The position numbers were made by a program, and so were the translations under genes. The notes beneath the pieces were generated by a model. That model saw only the letters and a list, made by a program, of their open reading frames with translations, was not told the DNA's origin and searched no databases. Positions 1-10,719 of a DNA stretch of 64,000 nt are shown piece after piece. The stretch is from Timema cristinae (lineage: Eukaryota; Arthropoda; Insecta; Phasmatodea; Timematidae). The stretch is taken from NCBI GenBank assembly GCA_039000515.1, contig JBCFYV010011164.1, positions 48,170,704 to 48,234,703 of the forward strand, in the 5' to 3' direction. Position 1 is the first letter of the stretch; every line of letters begins with the position of its first letter.

Positions 1-1690
1 ACTTTAGTTTTACCGACGCTAAACATCTTCATGATTTGCTTAACAGATAATTTATCTCACTCACTCGCATGAAAGACTTTTACTCTCATGTTTAGATCAA
101 GCACAACTCTTATCTTTAAAGCCATAAAAAGAACTGCCAAACTGAATAAAAGATGCAGGCCTACATTCCATATTGAGTAAAATTTTCGAAAGGGACAAAA
201 ACTCTAATCAAAATACAGATAGTGCTGTACCGTTAAAAGCTGAATTATAAAGGTGATTGACAAGTCATTAGTGCAGAAACTGGGAAGAATAGAGATAACA
301 ATTCTACAAGCAAGGTAACAAAAGAACTAATTAGTAGAAAGTTCTTGTACCTGACTTAACTTTTCAACTCCTAATAATATAAAGGAAGAATTAGATAAAA
401 CAATTCTATAGAATGTATAAGATGCTAAAAATTTTCCAAATGATGTTCACCAGAACATTGGAAATTTTCGTTTAAGGGATTATTTTGAATTTTGTTTCAG
501 CGTTAAACAGTGTCCGTTTAATCCAGGGAACTTAGCATCTTTTTCAGCCCTAAAGTCACAGGACCGTATAATATTTCTATTCAAGACAAGTTTCCTGTTA
601 ATAAAGGGTCTGTTTAAGGCAGGTTTCACTGTAATATATTCTTGATATTACATTTTTTATTTAACATAAATTATTATTTTAGAAAGTTACCAAGTAATAA
701 TAGTAAAAAAATCATTCAGTTATTTAGTAATTTTCTTAACTATTTTTATTTTCATTGCTTTCTCATGGAAATACAGTAAACAACTTCAAATATGATTAAA
801 AATGGACAACAATATTGAATAAATTTACTGGTCCAATGTGTTTTAAAGCTCTATTAGGTTATCGATGTGAAAATTGAAATTAATTTTTAAAACTTTGTTA
901 AGTAACCAAATGATTTATAAATGGAAATGCTTATATCATCTCACTTAAATATACTATGCTTATTATTGTGTTTAAAATATTGATTATTAAGTACATCAGA
1001 TTATTAAGTACATCAAGTGGAAGCTTGAAATTGACGAGCCTACAAAACTTCCGATCTCGATCTAGAGCTTAAGCGACTAGCTTGGAATAAGCTAGACAAA
1101 AAAAATTTGCACCAATAAAATTCTTTAATTGGTTTTGTTTTGTTTAGTCCACTTTTCTAAAAATAACATTGAATGATTTATAATAATCGGTGTTTTTTTT
1201 TCCAGTTAATCTTTGGCACTTTATGTCCTTAGAGAAAAGGAAGTCCAAATTATAATTGGAGTACTGAAGACTTACTTTATTACTACATTTTATATGTTTC
1301 CTGAAATTGTTTTGCAATTATAAACTAACACATTTGTTACAGCTTTAAAATTCAATAAACACAATTTGTTTGAAGTTTTTTCTTTTACTTAGCTATGTTA
1401 TATATATATTTGTTATTTCACATAGTATGTGGACCTTATATTTATAGTCACTTGTGTTTTGCGTGTCATCTTTGAAATCTCTTTGTAGGATTTAAACTTG
1501 GGGTAATCTCGGACAAAGACACCAATACTTCTACAATTAAAGAACCTTCTACTAAAATAAATAACAACCAAGAATCTATGAGAGTAAAACTTAGTGAAGA
1601 AATACTTTAATTTGACCATGGCTAAAAGTAGGATTGATAGCTCACTTGTCTGGGCATATATTTTTCTGTGCACTGCATCTTTTTACTTGT
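1..1690. other. AT-rich intergenic DNA
   Basis: No open frame with codon bias, no splice-bounded exon and no repeat recognised elsewhere in the window. It lies downstream of Ly6 gene 1 (minus strand). Nothing further can be supported. Confidence 0.6.
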
Positions 1691-1850
1691 TTGGTCTATC
1701 CACATATTTACTCTAATAGGAAATGGATGAGAGTGGTAAAATTAAGAGGAAATGTATTTGCATTTGTGTGTAAGGAGAGTGGGGAAACTATTGAGAGGAA
1801 AAAACCTCCAGTGCGCTTGACCTAGTATTACATCATTTGATCTCCCCATC
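1690..1850 (-). repeat. degenerate SINE-A-like fragment
   Basis: The stretch with TATCCACATATTTACTCTAA, followed by a purine-rich part, parallels 5,545-5,740 and 41,525-41,690, which read as minus-strand SINE-A bodies. No intact tail or tRNA boxes remain. Confidence 0.4.
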
Positions 1851-2012
1851 ACCTGCAATAAATTATATTGCTATAATACGCTTACACTGGGCAATCACTG
1901 ACATTCACAAGCCATGAGTTGCTTCTCCAAGTGATAAGAAGGGATTGTACTATTTATTAGCAATTCCTAAATCTTGTAATTTATTTTATTTTATGAGAGT
2001 ATACATCTTTCT

Positions 2013-2014
2013 CA

Positions 2015-2053
<39 letters not shown>
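2013..2053. repeat. (CA)n microsatellite
   Basis: About 20 CA units, running straight into a pyrimidine-rich tract. Confidence 0.9.
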
Positions 2054-2054
<1 letters not shown>

Positions 2055-2555
2055 CCGCCTCTATCTTCCCCTTTGAACACCCTCTTAACACTTTCTCCCT
2101 TATTTCCCCATTTCTAACTACCTATTCACTTCCAAATCCCTTAACTCTTTCCCCTCTTCCTCGTTTTCTTCCCCATACTCCTTTATTCTTTGTTTCCCTC
2201 TTCCCCTACCCCCTCTATCTCCCACCCCCTTCCTCCCACTATTTACCTTTTATAATCTCAACGCCATTTATCCGTCTTCCCCCCTTATAATCACCTCTTA
2301 TTCTTCCCAACTACCCCTCTTATCCTTTCTTTCTCCTTTATCTCCTCTTCTTCCCCCCCCCCCTAGTCCTCCCTTTCTCTTCTATTCTCTCCCCCCTTAG
2401 TCCTCCCTTTATCCTCTCTTCCCCCCCCCCCCCTTAGTCCTCCTTTTCTCCCCACCTTTTCTTCCTCCCTTTCTTTCATTCCATTATCTTTTATCCTTTT
2501 TATAACTTTTTCCCTCAACCTTCCCTCTCTCTTCACTCTCCCTCCGCCTCTAATA
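2054..2555. repeat. polypyrimidine (C/T) tract
   Basis: About 500 bp almost wholly C and T on the plus strand, with C runs near 2,355 and 2,425. The minus strand is polypurine, so the Arg/Glu/Gly/Lys-rich frame there is a composition artefact. Confidence 0.85.
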
Positions 2556-2579
2556 TACATTTATTTATTATTTGAATCT

Positions 2580-2845
2580 GACACATTAGCTTAATCGGGA
2601 GATGTCTAGTCTATCCATTGAACTAAGGGTCTTGGGTTTTATTCTTAGCGTAACCGAAAAATGTATCATTGGTGAAATGTAGGTTTATCTTTTCACATTG
2701 ATAAATTAACATCAGGGACTTGATGTTGTGCCTGTCTTAGTCTTTTAAGATAGAATATATGGCTTATGAAGCTACGACAGGCCTTGCCAGCCTGTAGTAA
2801 AAGTATATACTTTGGATAAAAATCCAACCCAGTCTCAGGCTGGAA
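2580..2845 (+). repeat. SINE-C copy
   Basis: Contains a B-box-like GGGTTTTATTC, then AAAAATGTATCATTGGTGAA, GGGACTTGATGTTGTGCCTG and a purine-rich end. It aligns along its length with the copy at 23,209-23,440 and, inverted, with 45,757-45,968. Confidence 0.65.
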
Positions 2846-3118
2846 ACTAATTGATCTAAAATAATTTATTTGACACATTTGTTAAGGTATGAAAATCAAG
2901 AATGTTATCTATTTTCACATTGTTCCCTGTATGATGTAGTGTGGATAATACCAGAAAATATTTTATCAAATCTTCTTTTATAGGAAATCTTCAAAAATTT
3001 TGGGAAATAAAAAGAAATGGCCCGTTTTATACTTTGTCTAATTATTTTATAAAGAACGTCTTATCTAGGCTCTGCCTTAAAATATGAGTGAAGGATGACC
3101 CTGGGCTTGGGATGATAT

Positions 3119-3188
3119 CTGGATAGCTCAGTGGTAGAGCACTGGCATACTAAGCCAAAGGTCATGGGTTCGATTCTTGTGTCCAGGT
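3119..3188 (+). pseudogene. tRNA-like sequence, short-arm type
   Basis: A cloverleaf can be drawn: a 7-bp acceptor stem (ATCTGGA with TCCAGGT, one wobble), a D arm TAGCTCAGTGGTAGAGC, an anticodon loop ATACTAA, and a T arm with loop TTCGATT. An extra G precedes the 3' acceptor strand, the anticodon stem has a C-A mismatch, and the anticodon ACT would imply serine although the long serine variable arm is absent. It therefore looks like a tRNA pseudogene or a lone SINE head rather than a working tRNA. Confidence 0.5.
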
Positions 3189-3194
3189 GTCATT

Positions 3195-5455
3195 TTTCAA
3201 TTTTCAGAATTTAATTATTTTATAACAACATATTTTTTCACTGAATACTGCACAATTTTTTTTTTATTTTTTTTTTTTTTTGCACGAAAGGTTAACACCA
3301 TTTAGCATGTTTATTGCTTGAAAGTTAATATTAGTTATTTAAATAAATTATCTTATAGGAAAAGCTAAAATAAATATAAAAAAGTTTTCTTGAGATATTT
3401 TGAAAAGAAAAAAGTTACTCCTACAATGTATAGGACCTAGCACAAGGTGCAGGTATTGCTCATTGTGTGGTGCACTAGGAAATAAAATTATTTGAATAAA
3501 GTATGATATAAACCTTTAATTTCAATTGGGCTAAAAAAAAACAAGAACACAGATACCATATGAATAAATTAAGAAATATATATTCATAAAAACTATATTC
3601 TCACCTATGCGTGATCAATTGTACATTGCACTTAACATGTTAAAAAATAAAATTTGAAGTGATAGTCTACCATCTGGCACATAATGCTGAGTGAATTAAA
3701 ATGAAAATATACTACTTCTTCAATTCAACCATGCTATCAAAGTATACCATGTTGTAGCAAGACAGTGTTAAAAAAAGTGGTGTGCTACACCATGATTACC
3801 TGTATTAATTTGTTTTATCAATGGTTGGCAATTGATTTTTATTGTGAGCTTGTATTTTTAATATGTTTCTTCAAGTATTTCTTTATTTTACAGTGGACAA
3901 AGTGCATTACTTGCACATGAAGTAAATCTGCTTGTATTTTGGACACCACACTGACTGGAATGGAACTATGGAGGGAACAACCACAATTATATTAATACTA
4001 AACTGTATAAATGCTCTTTGAATAAATGTTTGTGATGAGACTGGATAAATAAGGTTTATTTTTAATGCTTTGGTGATATTTTATGTCAATTTTGCTTTGA
4101 ATCTCATAAATAAATTGTTATATCATTGTTAGATTTGTTACTCTACCATTCATTTTGATATTACATTAGTCTTGGTGTATTTGCTAGTCATAAAAGTTAA
4201 GCAACCACATTTATTTTTATTAAATGTTTGGGTGAAGTACAATTTTGAGTAGTTTAAATTTTAGACTACCTTATAAAGTAAGTGTGATTAATAGAAATAC
4301 AAAATGATATACTGATATACACACTTTGAACACAATTTACTCATGAGTGAAATTACACATAATGAAAAGTACACTTCAGAAATTGGTTTTATAAAACTTG
4401 ATATGGGAAACTGCGGTTTTTAGAACTACCTCTTACATATTTATTTATAATAGTACTTTGAATGCTTATGAATATTTGAGTTAAATAGGATTATGATAAA
4501 TTCTCAAATTTGATATTTAAAATATGATTTATTTTTTTAAATTCAAACTTTATTTTTTAGTCAACATGATTGTGTACTACAGATTCATCTCATTTTAGGC
4601 TATTGTTACGCTAAATAGTAGCCCAACCCAACATAATTATAGGGCAAACCCATTAACCACACTGAATACCATTAATTTACAATATAAACTTAATGTTAAT
4701 TCACTTGATAATAAAAAATGCTATAAATTTATGCGACTATGGAATCAATGTAAAGGGGAAAAAATTATACCCATAGGAAATAATTCACATATAATGTACA
4801 TAATAGTTTCTAAGAATTGGATTCTAGATTTGTAGGTATAATAAATAAATTTTGAGAACCTGAATTACACTAGAGATGTGAAAAGGAACATTTACCTCAA
4901 CACTTTTTTCTATCTCAAAAAATGTAGTGTGAAATATCTCTTTCACTTCAACTTAATTTATGCATTTAATCTCTACAACAAATAACATGTTTATATATAT
5001 TTCCTATTTTCTAACCAATATTCATTTAAAAAATAATCTTTAATTTTAAAATCACACTATCCATAAATATATGATTTTCCTTTTTGATGTTTATAATTAT
5101 TGGTGCTAAAATTGTAGGTTTGGTGAAAAGTGTACTGTGTTAGGCTTAGTTAGCTTGTTAGTCATGTTCTGCTGTAGTCATGTGTTTGGAAACAAAAATT
5201 ATTCGAGAAAATCTACACTTTATAATTCAAAAAATGATTATCTTTGTTTATGCAAAAATATCAGTTTACAAAGTTAAAACCTCATTGACTCAAAAAATTG
5301 AATATTGACCCAGTAAATTCAACTCTGGAGTTTTTGTGGTGAATGTTCTCATATTTAGGATAGCATGTATAGTTGTTTTATCTGACAATTGTATAATTGT
5401 AAAGATAGGATTGCTTTGAAAGGGGACTCATAAAATGAGTATTTGTCATTTGGAA
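3195..5455. other. AT-rich stretch, nothing recognised
   Basis: Contains a T run near 3,257-3,280 and ordinary AT-rich sequence. No exon, terminal repeat or SINE could be supported. Confidence 0.55.
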
Positions 5456-5544
5456 AGATGTGTTGTCGCTGTGAGCAGATACTATACTCTGGCCTGTCCC
5501 ACTTAAGCAACTTAGTAGTTGTGCCCTATTAACTATCCCTTCCT

Positions 5545-5745
5545 ACTCACCGAGGCTATCTGCATATTTACACTAATAGGATAGGGGTGAGGACAATAGA
5601 ATTAAGAGAAAATGTATCCATGTTTTCTTGAAGGGAAAGTTTGAAACCAACCTGAGGGAAAAAAACAGTCCGTTCTGTAGGGACTGGAACCTTACCTCTT
5701 TGTCACTGGCATCTAGACCATCTGAGACTGATGCCTGCCTTAGTG
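5545..5745 (-). repeat. degenerate SINE-A-like copy
   Basis: Shares CTATCTGCATATTTACACTA, the adjacent AAATGTATCCATGTTTTCTT and an end like a minus-strand tRNA head (CACTGGCATCTAGACCATCT) with the relic at 1,690-1,850. Confidence 0.45.
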
Positions 5746-6084
5746 TGGATTAGGACTTACTGAAAGTAAATGAGTGAGATTAAATATATTCAAAATAATA
5801 TATACATTTTAAGTGCGCACTTTTAATATAATTTTAATAAAAGTGTACATTATTCATAAACAAGTACATACATGTCAACACATTTAGCAATAAATTATCA
5901 CATATAAATATTAGATAGTTTTATGGCCAAGCTTATTAAAAGCTGAGAGCTTCTTTTTTCCTCATAATAATTGATCACTTACACTAAACCCTTTTGAGGT
6001 AGTTTGTGGTTGAGATCTCATATACACTGAACTAAGCACTAGCATCATGACTGCTTTCACACCACATGCAAAACTTTCACTGGT

Positions 6085-6240
6085 GGTCATGTGATTAAAG
6101 GTGTTATGCACAGATGATACTTGGGTAGGTGGCGGTTCAAATCTCTGCTTGCTTGGGGTGGTCTGTCACACCCACCCTATGGCCATGCTAATGGAGGTGC
6201 ATTTTAACTGACTTCCTCAGCTCTATCTCTTACATTCAAG
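6085..6240 (+). repeat. SINE-E-like fragment
   Basis: B-box-like GGTTCAAATCTCTGC, then a body with GCTAATGGAGGTGCATTTTA. This matches the layout of 32,920-33,090 and 59,680-59,830. Confidence 0.4.
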
Positions 6241-6322
6241 TATAATATCCTTTGTGATATATTTATTAATTAAAAAAAAAACATTGCAAGAGACCACGTT
6301 GATCCAAACCAGGCCTTTACAG

Positions 6323-6624
6323 CAGCGGTTCCCATACTGTGGTAACACACACCACTGGTGGTTCGCCGTGAGAAGCAAAACAAAACAAGCAAATTAAAGT
6401 CTGAAAAAAGATAGGGCCTCATCAATTTGGAACAAGTTATTCAAAGTAGAACAAATTTAACCATTATACTGCTGATTCAAGCTTAAGCAGTCGCACAGTC
6501 CCTGTTATATCCCTGGGCACCATTAAAAATGTATTGAAATAGTAAATATTCACTATCTTGAAGGTACCCCAAATTACTGAAATTGTTTGTGTGGTACACC
6601 ATTAAAAAAGTATGAGAACCGCTT
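6323..6624. mobile_element. hAT-type MITE with 8-bp target duplication
   Basis: The ends are inverted repeats: CAGCGGTTCCCATACT on the left, and AAGCGGTTCTCATACT when the right end is read inward. The flanks CTTTACAG (6,315-6,322) and CTTTAGAG (6,625-6,632) match at 7 of 8 bases, as expected for a hAT target duplication. No coding capacity. The terminus matches that of the larger hAT element at 46,863-48,449. Confidence 0.75.
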
Positions 6625-6639
6625 CTTTAGAGGCTTATT

Positions 6640-7595
6640 GTGAATGTCTGAAGCTAAATACTTAAACAATATCAACTATGATCAGTCTTTTAATTAGATT
6701 TGTGTTTGATTTCCAGCTAGAAACTCCAAAAGGCTACAATAATCAGCTTATCCCATCCACTATTAACTCTTAAAGAGCTAAGTTTAGGTAAATAATTAAA
6801 CATTACAAGCTACAATTATTTATGATACTTTACTCCACCAAACACATAATATTGTTAAAAACATCTTGAGTAAGAATTTAAATATTACATTTACACACTT
6901 AAATGTTAAGACTCTTAAATCAAAAAAATAATTTTATAAAATAGATGTAAATATTCACCTTTGCTTTCCATTGTTACCTAACTTAACCCTATAAATTATT
7001 GCTTTATTAATAAAGTTACTATTTTAAATTAGATTTCACAACCGTCTGAGAACGAAAGAAGTTGCTTATAAATATCTGACATATTGGTTAAAATGTTAAT
7101 AGTGGGAAAACTATTACTTGAGAAATAATTGCCCATTTTGTTGAATCATTGATAATAAACTGATAATTGAAGAATCAAGAAGAGCAATGGGTCCAACTGT
7201 AGAATATATCTGGACATGTGAACGAGGTTTTGAGGGAAATAACATTCCTGGGGAAATTTGTGGCAGAAAGGAGTATAACCATTGTGTTGACGTTTTTATT
7301 AGCTTAGTTTTATTTTTCAACTGCTAATGTTTCTAAGGGAGTCTGCTAGAACACGCTACTCTATACCTTTAGCCAAGACAAGTTTGTATACTTGTGTATT
7401 ATATATACCCTCCCCCCCAACCCTCCTAGCTACACCCTCAAGGAAGGAGTCCACACACACTCCCTATAGCCTCCTTTCTACATCCTTGTGAAAGTGCACA
7501 ATTGTAATCCTGAAAGACGAGAATAATTGATACATTTGATTTATATTGTGAAATAGCTTTATTCAAACATGTATTCAAGTTTATTTTTTTATTTT
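6640..7595. other. intergenic DNA, nothing recognised
   Basis: AT-rich, with a C-rich patch around 7,408-7,445. No feature could be supported. Confidence 0.5.
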
Positions 7596-7599
7596 AGGT

Positions 7600-7885
7600 A
7601 TTTAACTTTCACTTTCTGAACCTATTGATTATACCAGCATATGAGAATTTCTATGAGTGAGAGTGCTAGCAACTTTTCCGGGATCGGTATTTTCACGTAC
7701 CTCCCAGGTTTCTTTTACATGCCACAATCAATATAAGACAGGCGGCTTTACTTCCCCTCAGAAGGAAGTTGTGGTACGGATTTGTATCACCCTAGAAAAA
7801 TCCGCTGAACACAGCTGGGTTTGAACCCACAAACATTGTGTTTTGAGGTGAGTACTTTACCCCAAGACCATTGGGGTAGACATTT
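7600..7885 (-). repeat. SINE-D copy
   Basis: The right part carries an inverted B-box-like GGGTTTGAACCCACAA and a tRNA-like start CTACCCCAATGGTCTTGGGG on the minus strand. The left part (TATGAGAATTTCTATGAGTG) recurs at 15,285-15,310, so this is a dispersed tRNA-derived repeat distinct from SINE-A and SINE-B. Confidence 0.5.
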
Positions 7886-7889
7886 TGTT

Positions 7890-8812
7890 GTACATGTAGA
7901 AGAAAGCACATTTATTGTCACATTCAAATAAGAAGAAACATTTGTGACTGCTACAAAATTTACTAAAACTCTTAATAAATTTTTATTTCAGATCTTGGGA
8001 TTGGCTGCTGTCCCTTTTGATAAATATTAATGTTGACTGCAAAAAAAAAGTATGTTTTCCTTAAGTTTATTCCCTCCAGAATCCTACTGTACACATATAT
8101 AAAGAATTAAATCTATATTGGGGAAATTAGATAGTTTGGTCCCTTAAACTAAAATAATAAAGGTAAAAGGTTTTGTCTATGAATGGTACCCTTGAATCCC
8201 TCAAATCCTTTAAAAAAAAAATCTTTCCCCAAATTTTCAATTGAAATCTGTTTTAGAGCTCTAATGCTGCTTATTGGTGGTTCAGAACCAATTATAATTA
8301 TGGGATGAACTTACAACCAGACCACAGACCAGTGATCTAACACTTAACTGAATGTTATAATGAATTTATTATAAGAAATAATTTTAACATTTAGTTACTA
8401 TTAGTATTTTATATTATTCTATTATAATTATATTTCCTCTTATTTTCATAATTTTTTCCAAATTTGGATTCAAGATTCTGTATTTGAAGGAAAATTAGAT
8501 TTGGATTTGTAAAATAATTGATTTGACCCCAACACTAGTTTTGTGTAATTCCAATCTATAATAAAAAAAAATTATATAAATTTGCAATTAATATACATTC
8601 CACTAATAAAACTAAGCCTTTTAATTAAAATACAAATTAAGATTCAGTCAGAGTCTCAGAATATTAAAAAGTCTTTTTGTCACCAAAACTTGACAAGTGA
8701 CGAACGTTTATCCAATAAAAAACTACGCTCAGTTATTATAGCATACAAAGTTCGCAGATTTTGTTCAGCTCTTGTTTATAAAGCAAGGCTCGTATTAACT
8801 TAACTATCTTAA
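7890..8812. other. intergenic DNA, nothing firm
   Basis: AT-rich. An old SINE fragment may lie near 8,270-8,345 (GGTTCAGAACCAATTATAAT), but it is too decayed to assign. Confidence 0.45.
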
Positions 8813-9081
8813 GGTGGGTGACCTGGTGGTCTAGGGGTAAGGTGTCAGACTTCTATGCTGGCGGCCGGGGTTCAATCCTTGGTCCCGGCAAAGATTTATC
8901 TGATTACCAAACCCTTCCTTCACCTCTGACAAGACATCTTGTGAATGTGGGGAATGCCAGGCCTCCACCGTGGTTCGGATTCCACGTTAAACTGTAGGTC
9001 TTTCATTTCATCTCACAATCACCCTACCATTACACATTAGCGTAAGTGTGTATAACCCGAATGGGTAGTAAGACGCGGTGC

Positions 9082-9112
<31 letters not shown>
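8813..9112 (+). repeat. SINE-B copy, full length
   Basis: Reference copy for SINE-B. tRNA-like head with A box TGGTCTAGGGGTAAGGTG and B box GGGTTCAATCC, a body with ACCCTTCCTTCACCTCTGAC and TTCGGATTCCACGTTAAACT, then the common tail with CCCGAATGGGTAGTAAGACG ending in (TAA)n. Such an element is transcribed by RNA polymerase III and copied by a LINE reverse transcriptase. Confidence 0.9.
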
Positions 9113-9305
9113 TATCTTAAGTTTTTCTTAATGTATAAAAAAAATCAAAAACATTTTGTAAGAAAAATTGAAAACTTAGTAAAGTACGAATTAGTTTTGC
9201 TACAAATATTCCTTAGCCATAAAATAAGATGGTTTTTTAAAAAATCTAGGGATGTAATCCTTGAAACATTATAAATTAAAAAAAAAAAAACGTTAATACT
9301 TAACA

Positions 9306-9588
9306 CAAGGCCGTAGCCAGCCAATAATTTCAGGGGAGTTTGACTGGGCACATCCCCCAATTACCAGACGCTATAAAAAATTCTAAACAATAAACAGTTA
9401 TAGAAGCTATTCAAAGTGTTTTATGGCACCATAACCCCCTAACTGCTGAAGGTTAGGAAAATTTCTAAATATTAAACACCTCTAGAAGCTCTCTGAAGTG
9501 CTTTTTATGTTAACACAGCCCCCTAATTTGTACTTGTATCTTATTTTTGGGGGGTTGAACCCCAAAATCCCCCCTGGTTATAGCCTTG
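9306..9588. mobile_element. hAT MITE with perfect 8-bp target duplication
   Basis: The left end CAAGGCCGTAGCCAGCC pairs with the right end, which reads inward as CAAGGCTATAACCAGGG. Both flanks are exactly ACTTAACA (9,298-9,305 and 9,589-9,596). Internally, an approximately 80-bp block ending in CCCCCTAA occurs twice in tandem. Non-autonomous, no frame. Confidence 0.88.
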
Positions 9589-9596
9589 ACTTAACA

Positions 9597-10600
9597 TAAT
9601 GTATTATAAAAACAAATGTTAACATTTAGTTTCTCTTTTCTATTGTCATGCAATATTTTTATTTCCTTTTATGTTCACAATTTTTTAAGATTTATTTCGA
9701 GTCTTGGGATTTGTAGGTTAAATTCTGATTTGGATTCATAAAATAGTGGGTGAGTCCCATCTATAAAATATAATACTATGTATTTTAATGTAACAAATAG
9801 TTATAAAGAAATTATAGCTATAGTACTTTGTCAAGATCTATATGAAGAGTGATTTTTTTTTTTTAATTCTTGTCAGTTTTGTTACATTCACTTGAATAAA
9901 AAATACAATATTAAACCATCCTAATTAATTCACTTGCCAACCAAATAAGTGATAGACATTCATCATTTATAACTTTACTTGACTAAATTTCTTATATTTT
10001 CACAAAGTACAATTTATTTATTTCTAACAAAACCTTATTGCTAAATGCAGAAAAACACATCACTTTGGTGACATCCACAATTAAAGAAAGATGGATCAAG
10101 ACAAGGAATATTTAGAAATGTGTGGAGATATACTCCTTTAAAAGTAATTTGGTTTATGTTTTATCTCAAGCTTGGATAATTTGCTCATATACAGTGGGTG
10201 CTATGACATCTCACACCATATCTTAATTCTACTAGTAAAATTAGTGGTTATATACATCAAATCTAAACCTAGAAGTTGGGACTTGGATAACAAGGGGGCA
10301 GTAAAAATCATTTATCTTGGGGTGCAAAAATATATAATCAAAATTATGATTTTGTCTCATGAAAACAACTGGAAACTACTCAGAAGTGTATTTTTTGGGT
10401 ACAATGATTATATAAGATATTGTACTTAAGTATTTATAAAGATAAGTTTTTATTTAAAACTTTTTCATTTTAATACATTTCTGTGAATTACAATAATTTT
10501 AAGTACTACAAAACTAGTATTACAAGGAACGTACTTGGTAGAACGACGATTGATTGATACATTTCTTTAGTCAATTAAACAACATAAGTTATGAATATAA
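9597..10600. other. AT-rich intergenic DNA
   Basis: No repeat or exon recognised. Confidence 0.5.
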
Positions 10601-10604
10601 TAAT

Positions 10605-10715
10605 AATTGTTGTAGTAGCAGATGTGTCATCCATACCAATCAATATAGTTATGATATGTTGGATAATATAAGTTGATTATACATAAGATATTGGACATCT
10701 GCTACTACAACAATT
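10605..10715. repeat. perfect 21-bp inverted repeat, 69-nt loop
   Basis: AATTGTTGTAGTAGCAGATG plus T at 10,605-10,625 is exactly complementary to 10,695-10,715. Outside these arms pairing stops. It could be a tiny foldback MITE or a transcribed hairpin; nothing in the sequence decides. Confidence 0.8.
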
Positions 10716-10719
10716 CTGT

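Noticed and set aside
2363..2560. Arg/Glu/Gly-rich minus-strand frame
   Set aside because: Polypurine strand of a simple-sequence tract.
3119..3188. Functional tRNA gene
   Set aside because: Extra base before the 3' acceptor strand, a mismatched anticodon stem, and an anticodon that does not fit the arm layout.
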